A stretch of 64,000 bases of DNA from Agrococcus baldri (GTDB taxonomy: Bacteria; Actinomycetota; Actinomycetes; Actinomycetales; Microbacteriaceae), in the NCBI GenBank assembly GCA_900114805.1, contig FOZN01000003.1, positions 619,670 to 683,669 of the forward strand. Reading direction: 5' to 3'. The translations under genes and the position numbers were made by a program. Shown one piece after another: positions 50,347 through 63,228 of the stretch. The stretch's first letter is position 1; each line of letters begins with the position of its first letter. The notes beneath the pieces are model-generated. The model did not search any database. It had not been told where the DNA came from and worked only from the letters and a program-made list of their open reading frames with translations.

Positions 50347-51086
50347 ATGCACAGCACCGCACAGCCCACCCCCGCACTGGCGCTCCGCGACGTCTCCAAG
50401 CGCTACGGCGCCGGCGACGCCACCGTCACCGCCCTCGACAGCGTCGATCTCGAGATCGCTCCCGGCACGCTCACCGCCGTCATGGGCCCGTCCGGCTCGG
50501 GGAAGTCGACCCTGCTGCACCTCGCCGCCGGGCTCGACGCGCCCACCTCCGGCGACGTCGTCATCGGCGGCACCTCGGTGGTGGGCCTCGACGACGACGC
50601 GCTCACGGCGCTGCGCCGCGAGCAGGTGGGCGTGGTGTTCCAGTCGTTCAACCTGGTGCCCAGCCTCACGGCGCTCGAGAACGTCGAGCTGCCGGCGCTG
50701 CTGGCAGGGCGCAGCCCCGACCGCGCCCGCATCGCCGAGCTGCTCGCCGACCTCGGCGTCACCGGCCTCGAGTCGCGCCGCCCACACGAGCTCTCGGGCG
50801 GCCAGCAGCAGCGCTTCGCGATCGCCCGCGCGCTCGCCCAGCGGCCCGCGATCGTGCTCGCCGACGAGCCCACCGGCGCCCTCGACTCCGTTACCTCGAT
50901 CGAGGTGCAGGAGATCCTCGTGCGCCATGCGGCCGCGGGCCAGGCGATCGTCGTCGTCACCCACGACCCGGCGGTGGCAGCCCGAGCCGAGCGCGTCGTC
51001 CTGCTGCGCGACGGCCGCATCGACGGCGACCTGCCGGCGACCGACGCCGCCACGATCGCGCAGCGCATGCTCACCGCGGGCGCCCG

Positions 51087-51090
<4 letters not shown>
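50347..51090 (+). CDS. ABC transporter ATP-binding protein (MacB/LolD type)
   Basis: Product of 247 aa from ATG 50347; ATG 50338 is an alternative. Walker A GPSGSGKST, Q-loop FQSFNLVPSLTALENVELPALL, signature LSGGQQQRFAIARAL, Walker B VLADEPTGALDS and the H-loop VTHD. The pattern is that of the LolD/MacB group that power FtsX-like permeases for lipid or peptide efflux. The permease gene overlaps its stop (ATGA). Confidence 0.94.
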
Positions 51091-54495
<3,405 letters not shown>

Positions 54496-55227
54496 GTGCC
54501 CACCTACCGCGACGAGGGCGTCGTCCTCCGCACCCACCAGCTGGGGGAGGCCGACCGCATCGTCACGTTGCTGACCCGCGAGCACGGCAAGGTGCGCGCG
54601 GTCGCGAAGGGCGTGCGGCGCACCTCGTCGCGCTTCGGCGCGCGGCTCGAGCCGTTCATGGTGGCCGATCTGCAGTTCGCGGTCGGCCGCAGCCTCGACA
54701 TCGTCACGCAGGCGGTGACGCTCGGCTCCTACGCGCCGGTGATCGTCGCCGACTACCGCGCCTACACGGCGGCCGCGGCGATGGTCGAGACCGCCGACCG
54801 GCTCACCGACGAGGACGGCTCGCGACAGCAGTACCTGCTGCTGGTGGGCGCGCTGCGCAGCCTCGCTCGCTCCGAGCATGACCCCTCCCTCACGCTCGAT
54901 TCCTATCTGCTGCGCGCGCTGTCGGTGGCGGGTTGGGCGCCGTCCTTCGGCGACTGCGCCGTGACGGGGGAGCCCGGCCCGCACCGCGCCTTCGTGCCGC
55001 AGCTGGGCGGCGTGGTCGCCGACAGCGCCGCCCCGCCGGGAGCGCTGCGCATCGATGCGCAGACGCTCGAGCTGCTGACGGCGCTGCTGACCGGCGACTG
55101 GGCCGCCGCCGAGGCGACCCACCAGGGCGTCCGCGGCCGCGCATCCGGTGCCGTCGGCGCCTATGTGCAGTGGCACCTCGAGCGTGGGCTCCGCAGCCTC
55201 GAGCACGTCGATCGGGGCGGCCGGTGA
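54496..55227 (+). CDS. recO: DNA repair protein RecO
   Basis: Product of 243 aa; GTG 54496 directly follows the leuA stop. The OB fold [51 protein letters not shown] and helical C-terminus are standard. The zinc-finger region shows only one Cys ([29 protein letters not shown]), so metal binding seems lost. RecO loads RecA on SSB-coated DNA. Overlaps uppS (GTGA). Confidence 0.95.
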   Translation: MPTYRDEGVVLRTHQLGEADRIVTLLTREHGKVRAVAKGVRRTSSRFGARLEPFMVADLQFAVGRSLDIVTQAVTLGSYAPVIVADYRAYTAAAAMVETADRLTDEDGSRQQYLLLVGALRSLARSEHDPSLTLDSYLLRALSVAGWAPSFGDCAVTGEPGPHRAFVPQLGGVVADSAAPPGALRIDAQTLELLTALLTGDWAAAEATHQGVRGRASGAVGAYVQWHLERGLRSLEHVDRGGR

Positions 55228-56024
55228 GCGAGGCGGGCCGCGACCCGGGCATCGAGCGCAAGCCCATCGACTGGACGGGCGAGCACCCGCCCGCCTACGA
55301 GCGCGGCAGCCTGCCGGGGCACGTCGCGATCATCATGGACGGCAACGGTCGCTGGGCGAACCAGCGCGGCCTCACCCGCACGCAGGGGCACGCGGCGGGC
55401 GAGGCGGTGCTGCTCGACGTGGTCGCCGGCGCCCTGCAGGCAGGCATCCAGCACCTGTCGGTCTACGCCTTCTCGACCGAGAACTGGAAGCGCAGCCCAG
55501 ACGAGGTGCGCTTCCTGATGGGCTTCAACAAGGCCGTGCTGCGGCGTCGGCGCGACCAGCTCGACGCCTGGGGCGTGCGCGTGCGCTGGGCAGGCAGGCG
55601 GCCGCGGCTGTGGGCCTCGGTCATCAAGGAGCTCGAGGAGGCCGAGCGGCGCACGGCGGGCAACCGCACCATGACGCTGCAGATGTGCGTGAACTACGGC
55701 GGCACGGTGGAGATCACGGATGCGGTGCGCTCGATCGCCGCGGACGTCGCGGCGGGCAGGCTCAAGCCATCCGGCGTCACGGACAAGCTGCTGCGCAGCC
55801 GCATGTACAACCCGGATGTGCCGGACGTCGACCTGTTCATCCGCTCCTCCGGCGAGCAGCGGATCTCGAACTTCCTGACCTACCAGGGCGCCTACGCCGA
55901 GATGGTCTTCCTCGACCGCCTCTGGCCCGACTTCACGCGGAACGATCTCTGGCACGCGCTCGACATCTACACCGGCCGGGACCGCCGCTTCGGCGGCGCG
56001 GTCGACTCGCCCGATCAGGCCTGA
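55224..56024 (+). CDS. uppS: Isoprenyl transferase (undecaprenyl diphosphate synthase family)
   Basis: Product of 266 aa from GTG 55224. [24 protein letters not shown] contains the catalytic Asp39 and the GNGRW motif; also [22 protein letters not shown] and the [27 protein letters not shown] signature. It builds cis-polyprenyl diphosphate for cell-wall lipid carrier. Downstream of recO, as common in actinobacteria. Its last 10 nt overlap the converging nucleotidyltransferase gene. Confidence 0.96.
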   Translation: MSEAGRDPGIERKPIDWTGEHPPAYERGSLPGHVAIIMDGNGRWANQRGLTRTQGHAAGEAVLLDVVAGALQAGIQHLSVYAFSTENWKRSPDEVRFLMGFNKAVLRRRRDQLDAWGVRVRWAGRRPRLWASVIKELEEAERRTAGNRTMTLQMCVNYGGTVEITDAVRSIAADVAAGRLKPSGVTDKLLRSRMYNPDVPDVDLFIRSSGEQRISNFLTYQGAYAEMVFLDRLWPDFTRNDLWHALDIYTGRDRRFGGAVDSPDQA

Positions 56025-56626
56025 GGCGCCTGCAGCCGCTTGCGCCAGGGGTGGTCATCGGCCAGTCGCTCGGTGAGCCACGTGCGCGACTCGGCGTCCA
56101 GCGAGGGCAGCGCCTCGTCGAGCCACTCCACCTCGGTGTGGTCGGCTGCCCCGTAGGCCAGCACGACCTGGGGCTTGGCGAAGCGGATGCCGTCCTGCAC
56201 CGTGAGCGCGTCCTGCAGGGGCATCGTCACGGCGGTGTCGCGGCGGAAGCGCCAGGTCTCGCCGTCGCTCGGGTCGAGCAGCACCTCGTACTCCCACAGG
56301 CTGTACGCGCTGCGACGCAGCCAGATGCTCGTCGTGCCGATCGGCAGCACGTCGGAGTCGTGGGGGAGCAGAGGCTTCAGCGCACCCTGGAAGGCGCACC
56401 ACAGCTGCCACTTGCCGCCCAGCCAGCCGCGCAGCAGGCTGAGCTCGCTGCGTGGGATGACGACGTCGATGTCGCCGTGCGGTCGAGCGATGCCCGATGC
56501 GGCGTCGAGCGCCCAGCCTCCGCCGATCCACCAGGAGCCGGAATAGCCGTCGAGCAGCTCGGCGACATCGGAGGGCCAGCGCTCTGCCCAAGCGCCGTAG
56601 AGCTCGCGACCAGCATCGCTCTGCAT
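56015..56626 (-). CDS. Nucleotidyltransferase-fold protein (aminoglycoside/lincosamide NTase-like)
   Basis: Product of 203 aa. The segment [33 protein letters not shown] carries the NTase signature GG(W/F)-x9-10-DxD, with GDIDVVI supplying the catalytic Asp pair. Relatives include AadA/ANT(2'')/Lnu-type resistance enzymes and uncharacterised 'amino acid transporter-like' NTases. The C-terminal half ([23 protein letters not shown]) is helical. Not tied to other genes here. A resistance role is not supported by more than the fold. Confidence 0.82.
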   Translation of the reverse strand: MQSDAGRELYGAWAERWPSDVAELLDGYSGSWWIGGGWALDAASGIARPHGDIDVVIPRSELSLLRGWLGGKWQLWCAFQGALKPLLPHDSDVLPIGTTSIWLRRSAYSLWEYEVLLDPSDGETWRFRRDTAVTMPLQDALTVQDGIRFAKPQVVLAYGAADHTEVEWLDEALPSLDAESRTWLTERLADDHPWRKRLQAPQA

Positions 56627-56746
56627 CAGCCCTCCTCGCCGTGGGATCCGGGCGCGCGCGCCCAGGCCGTGAGCCTATCCCAGGGCGCTATGCCGTCGCA
56701 GTCCACGGATGCGTCGCCGACGGCCACGCGGACGGCGGCCGATCGG

Positions 56747-56752
56747 TAGAAT
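56747..56752 (+). promoter_or_regulatory. -10 box for glyS
   Basis: TAGAAT, 58 nt before GTG 56810. The leader after it is about 50 nt with GAGGAGC as ribosome site. Confidence 0.5.
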
Positions 56753-56809
56753 CGAAGTTCACGTGCCGCACCCCAGCCAGGGGCGCACGGCCGACCCCGA
56801 GGAGCATCC

Positions 56810-58189
56810 GTGGCCCAGAACCGTCTCGACGCCGTCATCAACCTCGCGAAGCGACGCGGCTTCGTATTCCAGGCGGGCGAGATCTACGGAGGATCCCGGT
56901 CGGCGTGGGACTACGGGCCCCTCGGCGTGGCGCTGAAGGAGAACATCAAGCGCCAGTGGTGGAAGACCTTCGTGCAGGGCCGCGACGACATGGTCGGCCT
57001 CGACTCCTCGATCATCCTGCCCACCGCCGTCTGGCACGCATCCGGTCACGTCGCCACCTTCACCGACCCGCTCGTCGAGTGCCTGCAGTGCCACAAGCGC
57101 CACCGCCAGGACCACCTGCAGGAGGCGTACGAGGTGAAGAAGGGCCGCGCCGCCGCCTCGATGGACGACATCACGTGCCCTGACTGCGGCACCACCGGCA
57201 AGTGGACCGAGCCGCAGATGTTCTCGGGCCTGATGAAGACCAACCTCGGCCCGGTCGACAACGAGACCGGCCTGCACTACCTGCGCCCGGAGACCGCGCA
57301 GGGCATCTTCACGAACTTCCTGAACGTCGTGACCGTCTCGCGCAAGAAGCCGCCGTTCGGCATCGGCCAGGTCGGCAAGGCCTTCCGCAACGAGATCACG
57401 CCCGGCAACTTCATCTTCCGCACCCGCGAGTTCGAGCAGATGGAGATCGAGTTCTTCGTGCCGCCCGCCGAGGCCCCCGAGTGGTTCGACACCTGGGTCG
57501 AGGCGTGCTGGGCATGGTTCCTCGACCTCGGCATCACTGAGGCGAACATGCGCCGCTTCGACGTTCCGGAGGAGGAGCGCGCGCACTACTCGGCCGCCAC
57601 GATCGACTTCGAGTACCGCTTCGGCTTCCAGGGCTCCGAGTGGGGCGAGCTCATGGGCGTCGCCAACCGCACCGACTTCGACCTGGGCGCGCACTCGAGC
57701 GCATCCGGCAAGGATCTCGTCTACTTCGACCAGGCCTCCGGCGAGAAGTACACGCCGTACGTGATCGAGCCCTCCTTCGGCCTCACTCGCAGCATGATGG
57801 CGTTCCTGGTCGATGCGTACGACGAGGAGGAGGTGCCCAACGCCAAGGGCGGCACCGACACTCGCACCGTGCTGCACCTCGACCCGCGCCTCGCGCCCGT
57901 GAAGGTCGCCGTGCTGCCCCTGAGCCGCAACGAGCAGCTCTCGCCGCTCGCGCGCGAGATCGCCGGCCGCCTCCGCACGCACTGGGCGATCGACTTCGAC
58001 GACGCCGGGGCCATCGGCCGCCGCTACCGCAGGCAGGACGAGGTGGGCACGCCCTACTGCGTCACCGTCGACTTCGACTCGCTCGAGGACGGCGCCGTGA
58101 CGGTGCGCGAGCGCGACTCGATGCAGCAGACGCGCGTGAAGGTCGACGAGCTCGAGGCGCACCTCGCGCAGGGGCTCATCGGCGCTTGA
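56810..58189 (+). CDS. glyS: Glycyl-tRNA synthetase (single-chain, GlyQS type)
   Basis: Product of 459 aa from GTG 56810, class II. The alpha2-type features: [28 protein letters not shown] with second CPDCG zinc pair, motif 2 [24 protein letters not shown], and the motif 3 region [15 protein letters not shown]; the anticodon-binding domain begins [21 protein letters not shown]. It charges tRNA-Gly. Followed by dusB 11 nt later. Confidence 0.97.
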   Translation: MAQNRLDAVINLAKRRGFVFQAGEIYGGSRSAWDYGPLGVALKENIKRQWWKTFVQGRDDMVGLDSSIILPTAVWHASGHVATFTDPLVECLQCHKRHRQDHLQEAYEVKKGRAAASMDDITCPDCGTTGKWTEPQMFSGLMKTNLGPVDNETGLHYLRPETAQGIFTNFLNVVTVSRKKPPFGIGQVGKAFRNEITPGNFIFRTREFEQMEIEFFVPPAEAPEWFDTWVEACWAWFLDLGITEANMRRFDVPEEERAHYSAATIDFEYRFGFQGSEWGELMGVANRTDFDLGAHSSASGKDLVYFDQASGEKYTPYVIEPSFGLTRSMMAFLVDAYDEEEVPNAKGGTDTRTVLHLDPRLAPVKVAVLPLSRNEQLSPLAREIAGRLRTHWAIDFDDAGAIGRRYRRQDEVGTPYCVTVDFDSLEDGAVTVRERDSMQQTRVKVDELEAHLAQGLIGA

Positions 58190-58200
58190 ATGTGGGGAGC

Positions 58201-59355
58201 ATGAGCATGGCGACGGGCACACTGCCGGCGCTGTCGATCGGGCCCATCGCCCTCGACACGCCGGTCGTGCTCGCGCCCATGGCCGGCATCACCAACACGG
58301 CCTTCCGGCGGCTGTGCCGCGAGTACGGCGCCGGGCTCTACGTGAGCGAGATGATCACCACCCGCGCGCTCGTCGAGCGCACGCCCGAGACCATGCGGCT
58401 CATCAGCCACCACCCCTCCGAGTCGCTCCGCTCGGTGCAGCTCTACGGCGTCGACCCGAAGACCGTCGAGCAGGCGGTGGCGATCCTGGTCGACGAGGAT
58501 CGGGCCGACCACATCGACCTGAACTTCGGCTGCCCGGTCCCGAAGGTCACGCGCCGCGGCGGTGGCAGCGCCCTGCCGTGGAAGCGCGAGCTGTTCGCGG
58601 CGATCGTGCAGCGCGCGGTGCAGCGCGCCGGCGACATCCCCGTCACCGTGAAGATGCGCAAGGGCATCGACGACGAGCACCTCACCTACCTCGACGCCGG
58701 CCGCATCGCCGAGGACGCCGGCGTAGCAGCCGTCGCCCTGCACGGCCGCACCGCGGCGCAGCACTACTCCGGGCAGGCCGACTGGGATGCCATCGCGGCG
58801 CTGAAGCAGCACGTCACCTCGGTGCCGGTGCTCGGCAACGGCGACATCTGGCAGGCAGAGGATGCGCTGCGCATGCTCGAGCAGACCGGCGCCGACGGCG
58901 TCGTGGTCGGCCGCGGCTGCCTGGGCAGGCCGTGGCTGTTCGGCGACCTCGCCGCTGCCTTCTCCGGCAGCGACGAGCGCCACCGGCCGAACCTCGGGCA
59001 GGTGGCGGATGCGTTCCGTCGCCACGCCGAGCTGCTGGTCGAGTTCTTCAATGAGCAGGATCGCGCCTGCCGCGACATCCGCAAGCACGTCGCCTGGTAC
59101 TTCAAGGGCTACCCGATCGGCGGCGACGCCCGGCGCGCGCTCGCCGCGGTCTCGTCGCTCGCCGAGCTCGACGAGCTGCTCGGTGCGCTCGACCGGGAGT
59201 CGCCCTACAACGCCGAGGGCGTCGAGGGGCAGCGCGGCCGCGCCGGCAGCCCGCGCAAGCCGGCGCTGCCGGACGGCTGGCTCGAGAGCCCCGAGCTGAG
59301 TCCTGCGCAGCGCGAGGCGCTGATCGAGGACGAGAGCGATACCCGTGGCGGTTGA
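58201..59355 (+). CDS. dusB: tRNA-dihydrouridine synthase
   Basis: Product of 384 aa from ATG 58201 (ATG 58207 is an alternative). FMN TIM barrel with VVLAPMAGITNTAFRRLCREYG, the DLNFGCPVPKVTRRGGGSAL motif holding the catalytic Cys, VTVKMRKGIDD, ALHGRTAAQHYSGQADW and GNGDIW, VVVGRGCLGRPWLFGDL. Reduces uridines in the D-loop of tRNA with NADPH. The dgt gene overlaps its 3' end by 11 nt. Confidence 0.95.
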   Translation: MSMATGTLPALSIGPIALDTPVVLAPMAGITNTAFRRLCREYGAGLYVSEMITTRALVERTPETMRLISHHPSESLRSVQLYGVDPKTVEQAVAILVDEDRADHIDLNFGCPVPKVTRRGGGSALPWKRELFAAIVQRAVQRAGDIPVTVKMRKGIDDEHLTYLDAGRIAEDAGVAAVALHGRTAAQHYSGQADWDAIAALKQHVTSVPVLGNGDIWQAEDALRMLEQTGADGVVVGRGCLGRPWLFGDLAAAFSGSDERHRPNLGQVADAFRRHAELLVEFFNEQDRACRDIRKHVAWYFKGYPIGGDARRALAAVSSLAELDELLGALDRESPYNAEGVEGQRGRAGSPRKPALPDGWLESPELSPAQREALIEDESDTRGG

Positions 59356-60589
59356 CGAGCGGGGCTACGGCGAGCACGACGCCGAGCGGCGCCTGCCGGA
59401 GGTGCACCGCTCCGCACGCACCGACTTCGCGCGCGATCGCGCACGGCTGCTGCACTCGAGCGCCTTCCGCAGGCTCGGGCAGAAGACGCAGGTGCTCTCG
59501 CCCACCATGGGCTTCGACGACTCCCGCACCCGCCTGACGCACTCGCTCGAGGTGGCGCAGGTCGGCCGCGAGATCGCCGGCGAGCTGCGGCTCGACCCCG
59601 ACATCGTCGACACCGCGTGCCTCGCCCACGACATCGGGCATCCGCCCTTCGGCCACAACGGCGAGAAGGGCCTCAACGAGTGGGCGCTGGCGATCGGCGG
59701 CTTCGAGGGCAACGCGCAGACGCTGCGCGTGATCACGCGGCTCGAGCCGAAGGTGCTGCAGGGCGGCCGCCCCTACGGGCTGAACCTCACGCGCGCGAGC
59801 GTCGACGCCGCGTGCAAGTATCCGTGGCCGGCCGCGTCTGACGTCCACGACGCATCCGGTCGCATCAAGTTCGGCTACTACGCCGACGACCGCGAGGTCT
59901 TCGAGTGGATGCGCGAGGGCGCGCCCGAGGGCAGGCCGTCGATCGAGGCGCAGGTGATGGATCTCGCCGACGACATCGCGTACTCGGTGCACGACTTCGA
60001 GGATGCGGTGGTCGGCGGCTACGTCGACGTCGCGAAGCTGCAGAGCCGGGTCGGGCACGACGAGCTCGTCTCGATGATGATGACCTGGGTCGGGCCGGAG
60101 TTCACGCGCGACGACCTGCTCGCCGCCTTCGACCGGCTCGACGACCTCGAGACCTGGGTGCGCTCGTTCGACGGCTCGCGCGCCGACCATGCCCGCCTCA
60201 AGAACCTCACCTCGAAGCTGATCGGGCGCTTCGCCAATGCGGCGATCCGGCTGACGCGCGAGACGCACGAGGGGCCGCTGGCCCGGTTCGGCGGCACGGT
60301 CGAGGTGCCGCGCGAGGTGCGCGCCGAGATCGCGGTGCTGAAGGGCACGGCGGCGAGCTTCATCCTCGCCGAGCGGCGCCAGCCCATCTACGCGAGCCAG
60401 CGGCGGGTGCTGCAGGAGCTGGCGGATGCGCTGCTGCGCATCGGGCCCGACGCCCTCGATCGCGCCTACGCCGACGACTGGGCGGCCGCTGCCGACGCGG
60501 CCGCGAGGGCGCGCGTCGTCGTCGACCAGGTGGCGAGCCTGACCGATCGCGGCGCCTTCGCGTGGCACGAGCGGTACGTCGGGGACTGA
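59345..60589 (+). CDS. dgt: dGTP triphosphohydrolase-like HD protein
   Basis: Product of 414 aa from GTG 59345. HD metal motif is split: RTRLTHSLEVAQVGREIA, CLAHDIGHPPFGHNGEKGLNEW, and MDLADDIAYSVHDFEDAV, matching the deoxyguanosinetriphosphate triphosphohydrolase family. It hydrolyses dNTPs to deoxynucleoside and triphosphate. The upstream overlap with dusB and the downstream dnaG (12 nt) repeat the standard actinobacterial order dusB-dgt-dnaG. Confidence 0.95.
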   Translation: MAVDERGYGEHDAERRLPEVHRSARTDFARDRARLLHSSAFRRLGQKTQVLSPTMGFDDSRTRLTHSLEVAQVGREIAGELRLDPDIVDTACLAHDIGHPPFGHNGEKGLNEWALAIGGFEGNAQTLRVITRLEPKVLQGGRPYGLNLTRASVDAACKYPWPAASDVHDASGRIKFGYYADDREVFEWMREGAPEGRPSIEAQVMDLADDIAYSVHDFEDAVVGGYVDVAKLQSRVGHDELVSMMMTWVGPEFTRDDLLAAFDRLDDLETWVRSFDGSRADHARLKNLTSKLIGRFANAAIRLTRETHEGPLARFGGTVEVPREVRAEIAVLKGTAASFILAERRQPIYASQRRVLQELADALLRIGPDALDRAYADDWAAAADAAARARVVVDQVASLTDRGAFAWHERYVGD

Positions 60590-60600
60590 GGGGGGCGGCG

Positions 60601-62451
60601 ATGGCGGGGAGGATCCGGCGCAGCGACATCGATGAGCTGCGCGCACGCATCTCGATCGTCGACGTCGTCGGCGAGCACGTCACGCTGAAGAACGCCGGCG
60701 TCGGGAGCATGAAGGGCCTGTGCCCGTTCCACGACGAGCGCACCCCGTCGTTCCACGTGCGGCCCGCGGTGGGCCGCTACCACTGCTTCGGCTGCGGCGA
60801 AGACGGCGACGCCTTCCAGTTCGTGATGGCGATGGACCACACCTCGTTCGCCGAGACGGTCGAGCGCTTCGCGGCGCAGCTGGGCTACACCCTGCACTAC
60901 GAGGACGGCAAGCCGCAGGAGGAGACCAGCGGCCGACTGCGACTGCTGGAGGCGAGCCGCGCGGCGGAGGCCTTCTTCCAGGAGCAGCTGCTCACGCCCG
61001 CCGCGGCGCTCGGGCAGCAGTTCCTGGGGGAGCGCGGCTTCGACCTGGCCGCCGCGCAGCGCTTCGGCGTCGGCTACGCCCCGGCGTCGTTCGAGGCGCT
61101 GAAGCAGCATCTGCGCGGCAAGGGCTTCACCGAGGCCGAGCTGCTGAGCGCCGGCCTGCTCAGCGAGGGGCAGCGCGGCAGCTACGACCGCTTCCGGGGT
61201 CGCCTCATCTGGCCCATCCGCGACGTGGCGGGTGCCACCGTCGGCTTCGGTGCCCGGCGCCTCTCGGATGACGACAAGGGCCCCAAGTACCTGAACTCGC
61301 CCGAGACCCCGATCTTCCGCAAGAGCCAGGTGCTGTACGGTCTCGACCTCGCCAAGCGCGACATCGCCAAGGGGCACGAGGCGGTCGTGGTCGAGGGCTA
61401 CACGGATGTGATGGCCTGCCATCTCGCGGGCGTCACGACCGCGGTCGCCACCTGCGGCACCACATTCGGCGTCGACCACATCAAGGTGCTGCGCCGCGTG
61501 CTCGGCGACGTCTCCACCACCGACACGCGCTCCCTCGGCCGGGTCATCTTCACCTTCGATCCCGACGAGGCCGGGCAGAAGGCCGCCGCCCGCACCTTCG
61601 CCGAGGAGCAGCGCTTCGCCGCGCAGACCTTCGTCGCGGTGCCACCGGAGGGCCTCGACCCCTGCGACCTGCGGCTGGAGCGCGGCGACGACGCGGTGCG
61701 CAAGCTGGTGCAGCAGCGTCGTCCGCTGTTCGAGTTCATGCTGCGGCGCATCGTCGCCGAGCACGACCTCGAGACGGTCGAGGGGCGTGTCGCGGCCATG
61801 CGGCGCGCGGCGCCGGTGCTGCAGTCGATCCGCGACCGTGCGCTCTCCGACGGCTACGTGCGCACGGTCGCCGGCTGGCTGGGGGTTGGTCCGGATGAGG
61901 TCAGCCGCGCGGTACGGCAGGCGGGGCCGCGGCCGACGCCCACTTCTGAGGGCGCCGCACCCGCGCATCCGCCCGCTGACGTGGCGCTGAAGCAGCTCGA
62001 GCACGATCCGGCTTCACGGCTCGAGCGGGATGCGATCGCGGCGCTCCTGCAGCAGCCAGATGTGCTCGGCAAGGATCTCGCCGCACGCGGCGCCTCGGCC
62101 TACATCGCGAATCCCTCGCTCGCCGTGGTGCGCGACGGCGTGCTGGCCTCGCTCGATGCGATCGAGGCGTCGGACTTCTCGGAGCGCGTCGCAGAGACGG
62201 TGCCGGCGGAGATCGTGCCGCTGGTGCGCACGCTCGCGATGTCACCCATCCCGCAGGGCTCCGCCGAGGGCGTGAAGGCCTACGTGCGCGGTGTGGTGTC
62301 GTCGCTCGTCGACCGCGACATCCTGCGACGCAAGGCCGAGATGCTCGGCAGCCTGCAGCGGCTGGGCGCCGCAGACCCCGAGGCCGCGAAGCGACTCCAG
62401 GAGCAGCTGGTCGAGCTCGAGCGAGAGCGGCGGTCGCTGCGCTCTGAGTGA
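60601..62451 (+). CDS. dnaG: DNA primase
   Basis: Product of 616 aa from ATG 60601. CHC2 zinc motif with Cys41, His44, Cys62 and Cys65 (LCPFH ... YHCFGC), TOPRIM domain with VVVEGYTDVMACHLAG and FTFDPDEAGQKAA, and a C-terminal helical helicase-binding domain. It makes RNA primers for DNA replication. The C-terminal segment after about residue 440 is more divergent, as usual. Confidence 0.97.
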   Translation: MAGRIRRSDIDELRARISIVDVVGEHVTLKNAGVGSMKGLCPFHDERTPSFHVRPAVGRYHCFGCGEDGDAFQFVMAMDHTSFAETVERFAAQLGYTLHYEDGKPQEETSGRLRLLEASRAAEAFFQEQLLTPAAALGQQFLGERGFDLAAAQRFGVGYAPASFEALKQHLRGKGFTEAELLSAGLLSEGQRGSYDRFRGRLIWPIRDVAGATVGFGARRLSDDDKGPKYLNSPETPIFRKSQVLYGLDLAKRDIAKGHEAVVVEGYTDVMACHLAGVTTAVATCGTTFGVDHIKVLRRVLGDVSTTDTRSLGRVIFTFDPDEAGQKAAARTFAEEQRFAAQTFVAVPPEGLDPCDLRLERGDDAVRKLVQQRRPLFEFMLRRIVAEHDLETVEGRVAAMRRAAPVLQSIRDRALSDGYVRTVAGWLGVGPDEVSRAVRQAGPRPTPTSEGAAPAHPPADVALKQLEHDPASRLERDAIAALLQQPDVLGKDLAARGASAYIANPSLAVVRDGVLASLDAIEASDFSERVAETVPAEIVPLVRTLAMSPIPQGSAEGVKAYVRGVVSSLVDRDILRRKAEMLGSLQRLGAADPEAAKRLQEQLVELERERRSLRSE

Positions 62452-62476
62452 TTCGCGCGCAGCCTCGGTGACTCGT

Positions 62477-63175
62477 CTACGGCACCAGGAAGTTGATCTG
62501 GAAGTGCTCGCCGACGACGGCGTCGACGTGTTCGAGGTCGCCTGCCCCTGCGGGGCATTCCGCGCGGATCGAGCTCGTCATGGAGCCCGACTGGAAGTTG
62601 CGGGCGTACCAGGCGTGCACGCTGCCGTCCTCGGGCTCCTCGAAGATCGAGAGCATCTCGACCGATGAGCCCTGCGATGACGGGTCGAGCGTGAAGATGT
62701 CGGCCTCCCACTCGTCGGGGCTCGAGTCCGAGAGGATGCCGAGGGTCACCTCCGAGCTCTCGCCCTCGTCGGTCGAGTCACTGTCTTGCGCGCCCTGGTA
62801 GGCCCAGAAGGAGCAGCCGGTCGCCGTCTCGATGACACTGATCGTGGGGCCGATGGGGAAATCCGACTCGGGCTGCAACTCGAATGCGTCGTCGGTGATG
62901 ACGCTGGTCTCCCAGCCGCCGACCGTTCCGGGTGGCAGCTCCGTGCCGATCGCGACCAGTTCGGGCAGCGCACCGTCCGCGCTGGGCTGTGGCGTCGGAG
63001 CCCCTGCGGTCTCGGCCGGGTCGGTGGTGGCCGAGGGCTGCGGCGAGGCCGAGGGCGCCTGCGGCGGGGCAGTCGGCAGCGCCGGAGGCATGATGCACCC
63101 AGAGAGCGAGACGGCGATCCCCGTGGCGAGGACGACGAGCGGGAGCGCCTTCGAGGGGCGAGTGACAGGCGACAT
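62477..63175 (-). CDS. Putative lipoprotein
   Basis: Product of 232 aa from ATG 63175. Basic N-terminus, hydrophobic helix and lipobox SLSGC (Cys about 26), then a Pro/Ala/Ser/Thr-rich linker to about residue 65 and a globular domain with several acidic stretches (DSDSTDEGESSEV) and two Cys (GCSFW, AECPAG) that could pair. Predicted exported and lipid-anchored. No family recognised. Converges on dnaG. Confidence 0.82.
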   Translation of the reverse strand: MSPVTRPSKALPLVVLATGIAVSLSGCIMPPALPTAPPQAPSASPQPSATTDPAETAGAPTPQPSADGALPELVAIGTELPPGTVGGWETSVITDDAFELQPESDFPIGPTISVIETATGCSFWAYQGAQDSDSTDEGESSEVTLGILSDSSPDEWEADIFTLDPSSQGSSVEMLSIFEEPEDGSVHAWYARNFQSGSMTSSIRAECPAGAGDLEHVDAVVGEHFQINFLVP

Positions 63176-63228
63176 GCGAACTCCAAGGCGCGGTGCAGCG
63201 AGATGATCGCACGCTAGCGCAACCGCGC

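Noticed and set aside
56753..56809. Riboswitch or T-box upstream of glyS
   Set aside because: The leader is about 50 nt and shows no conserved element.
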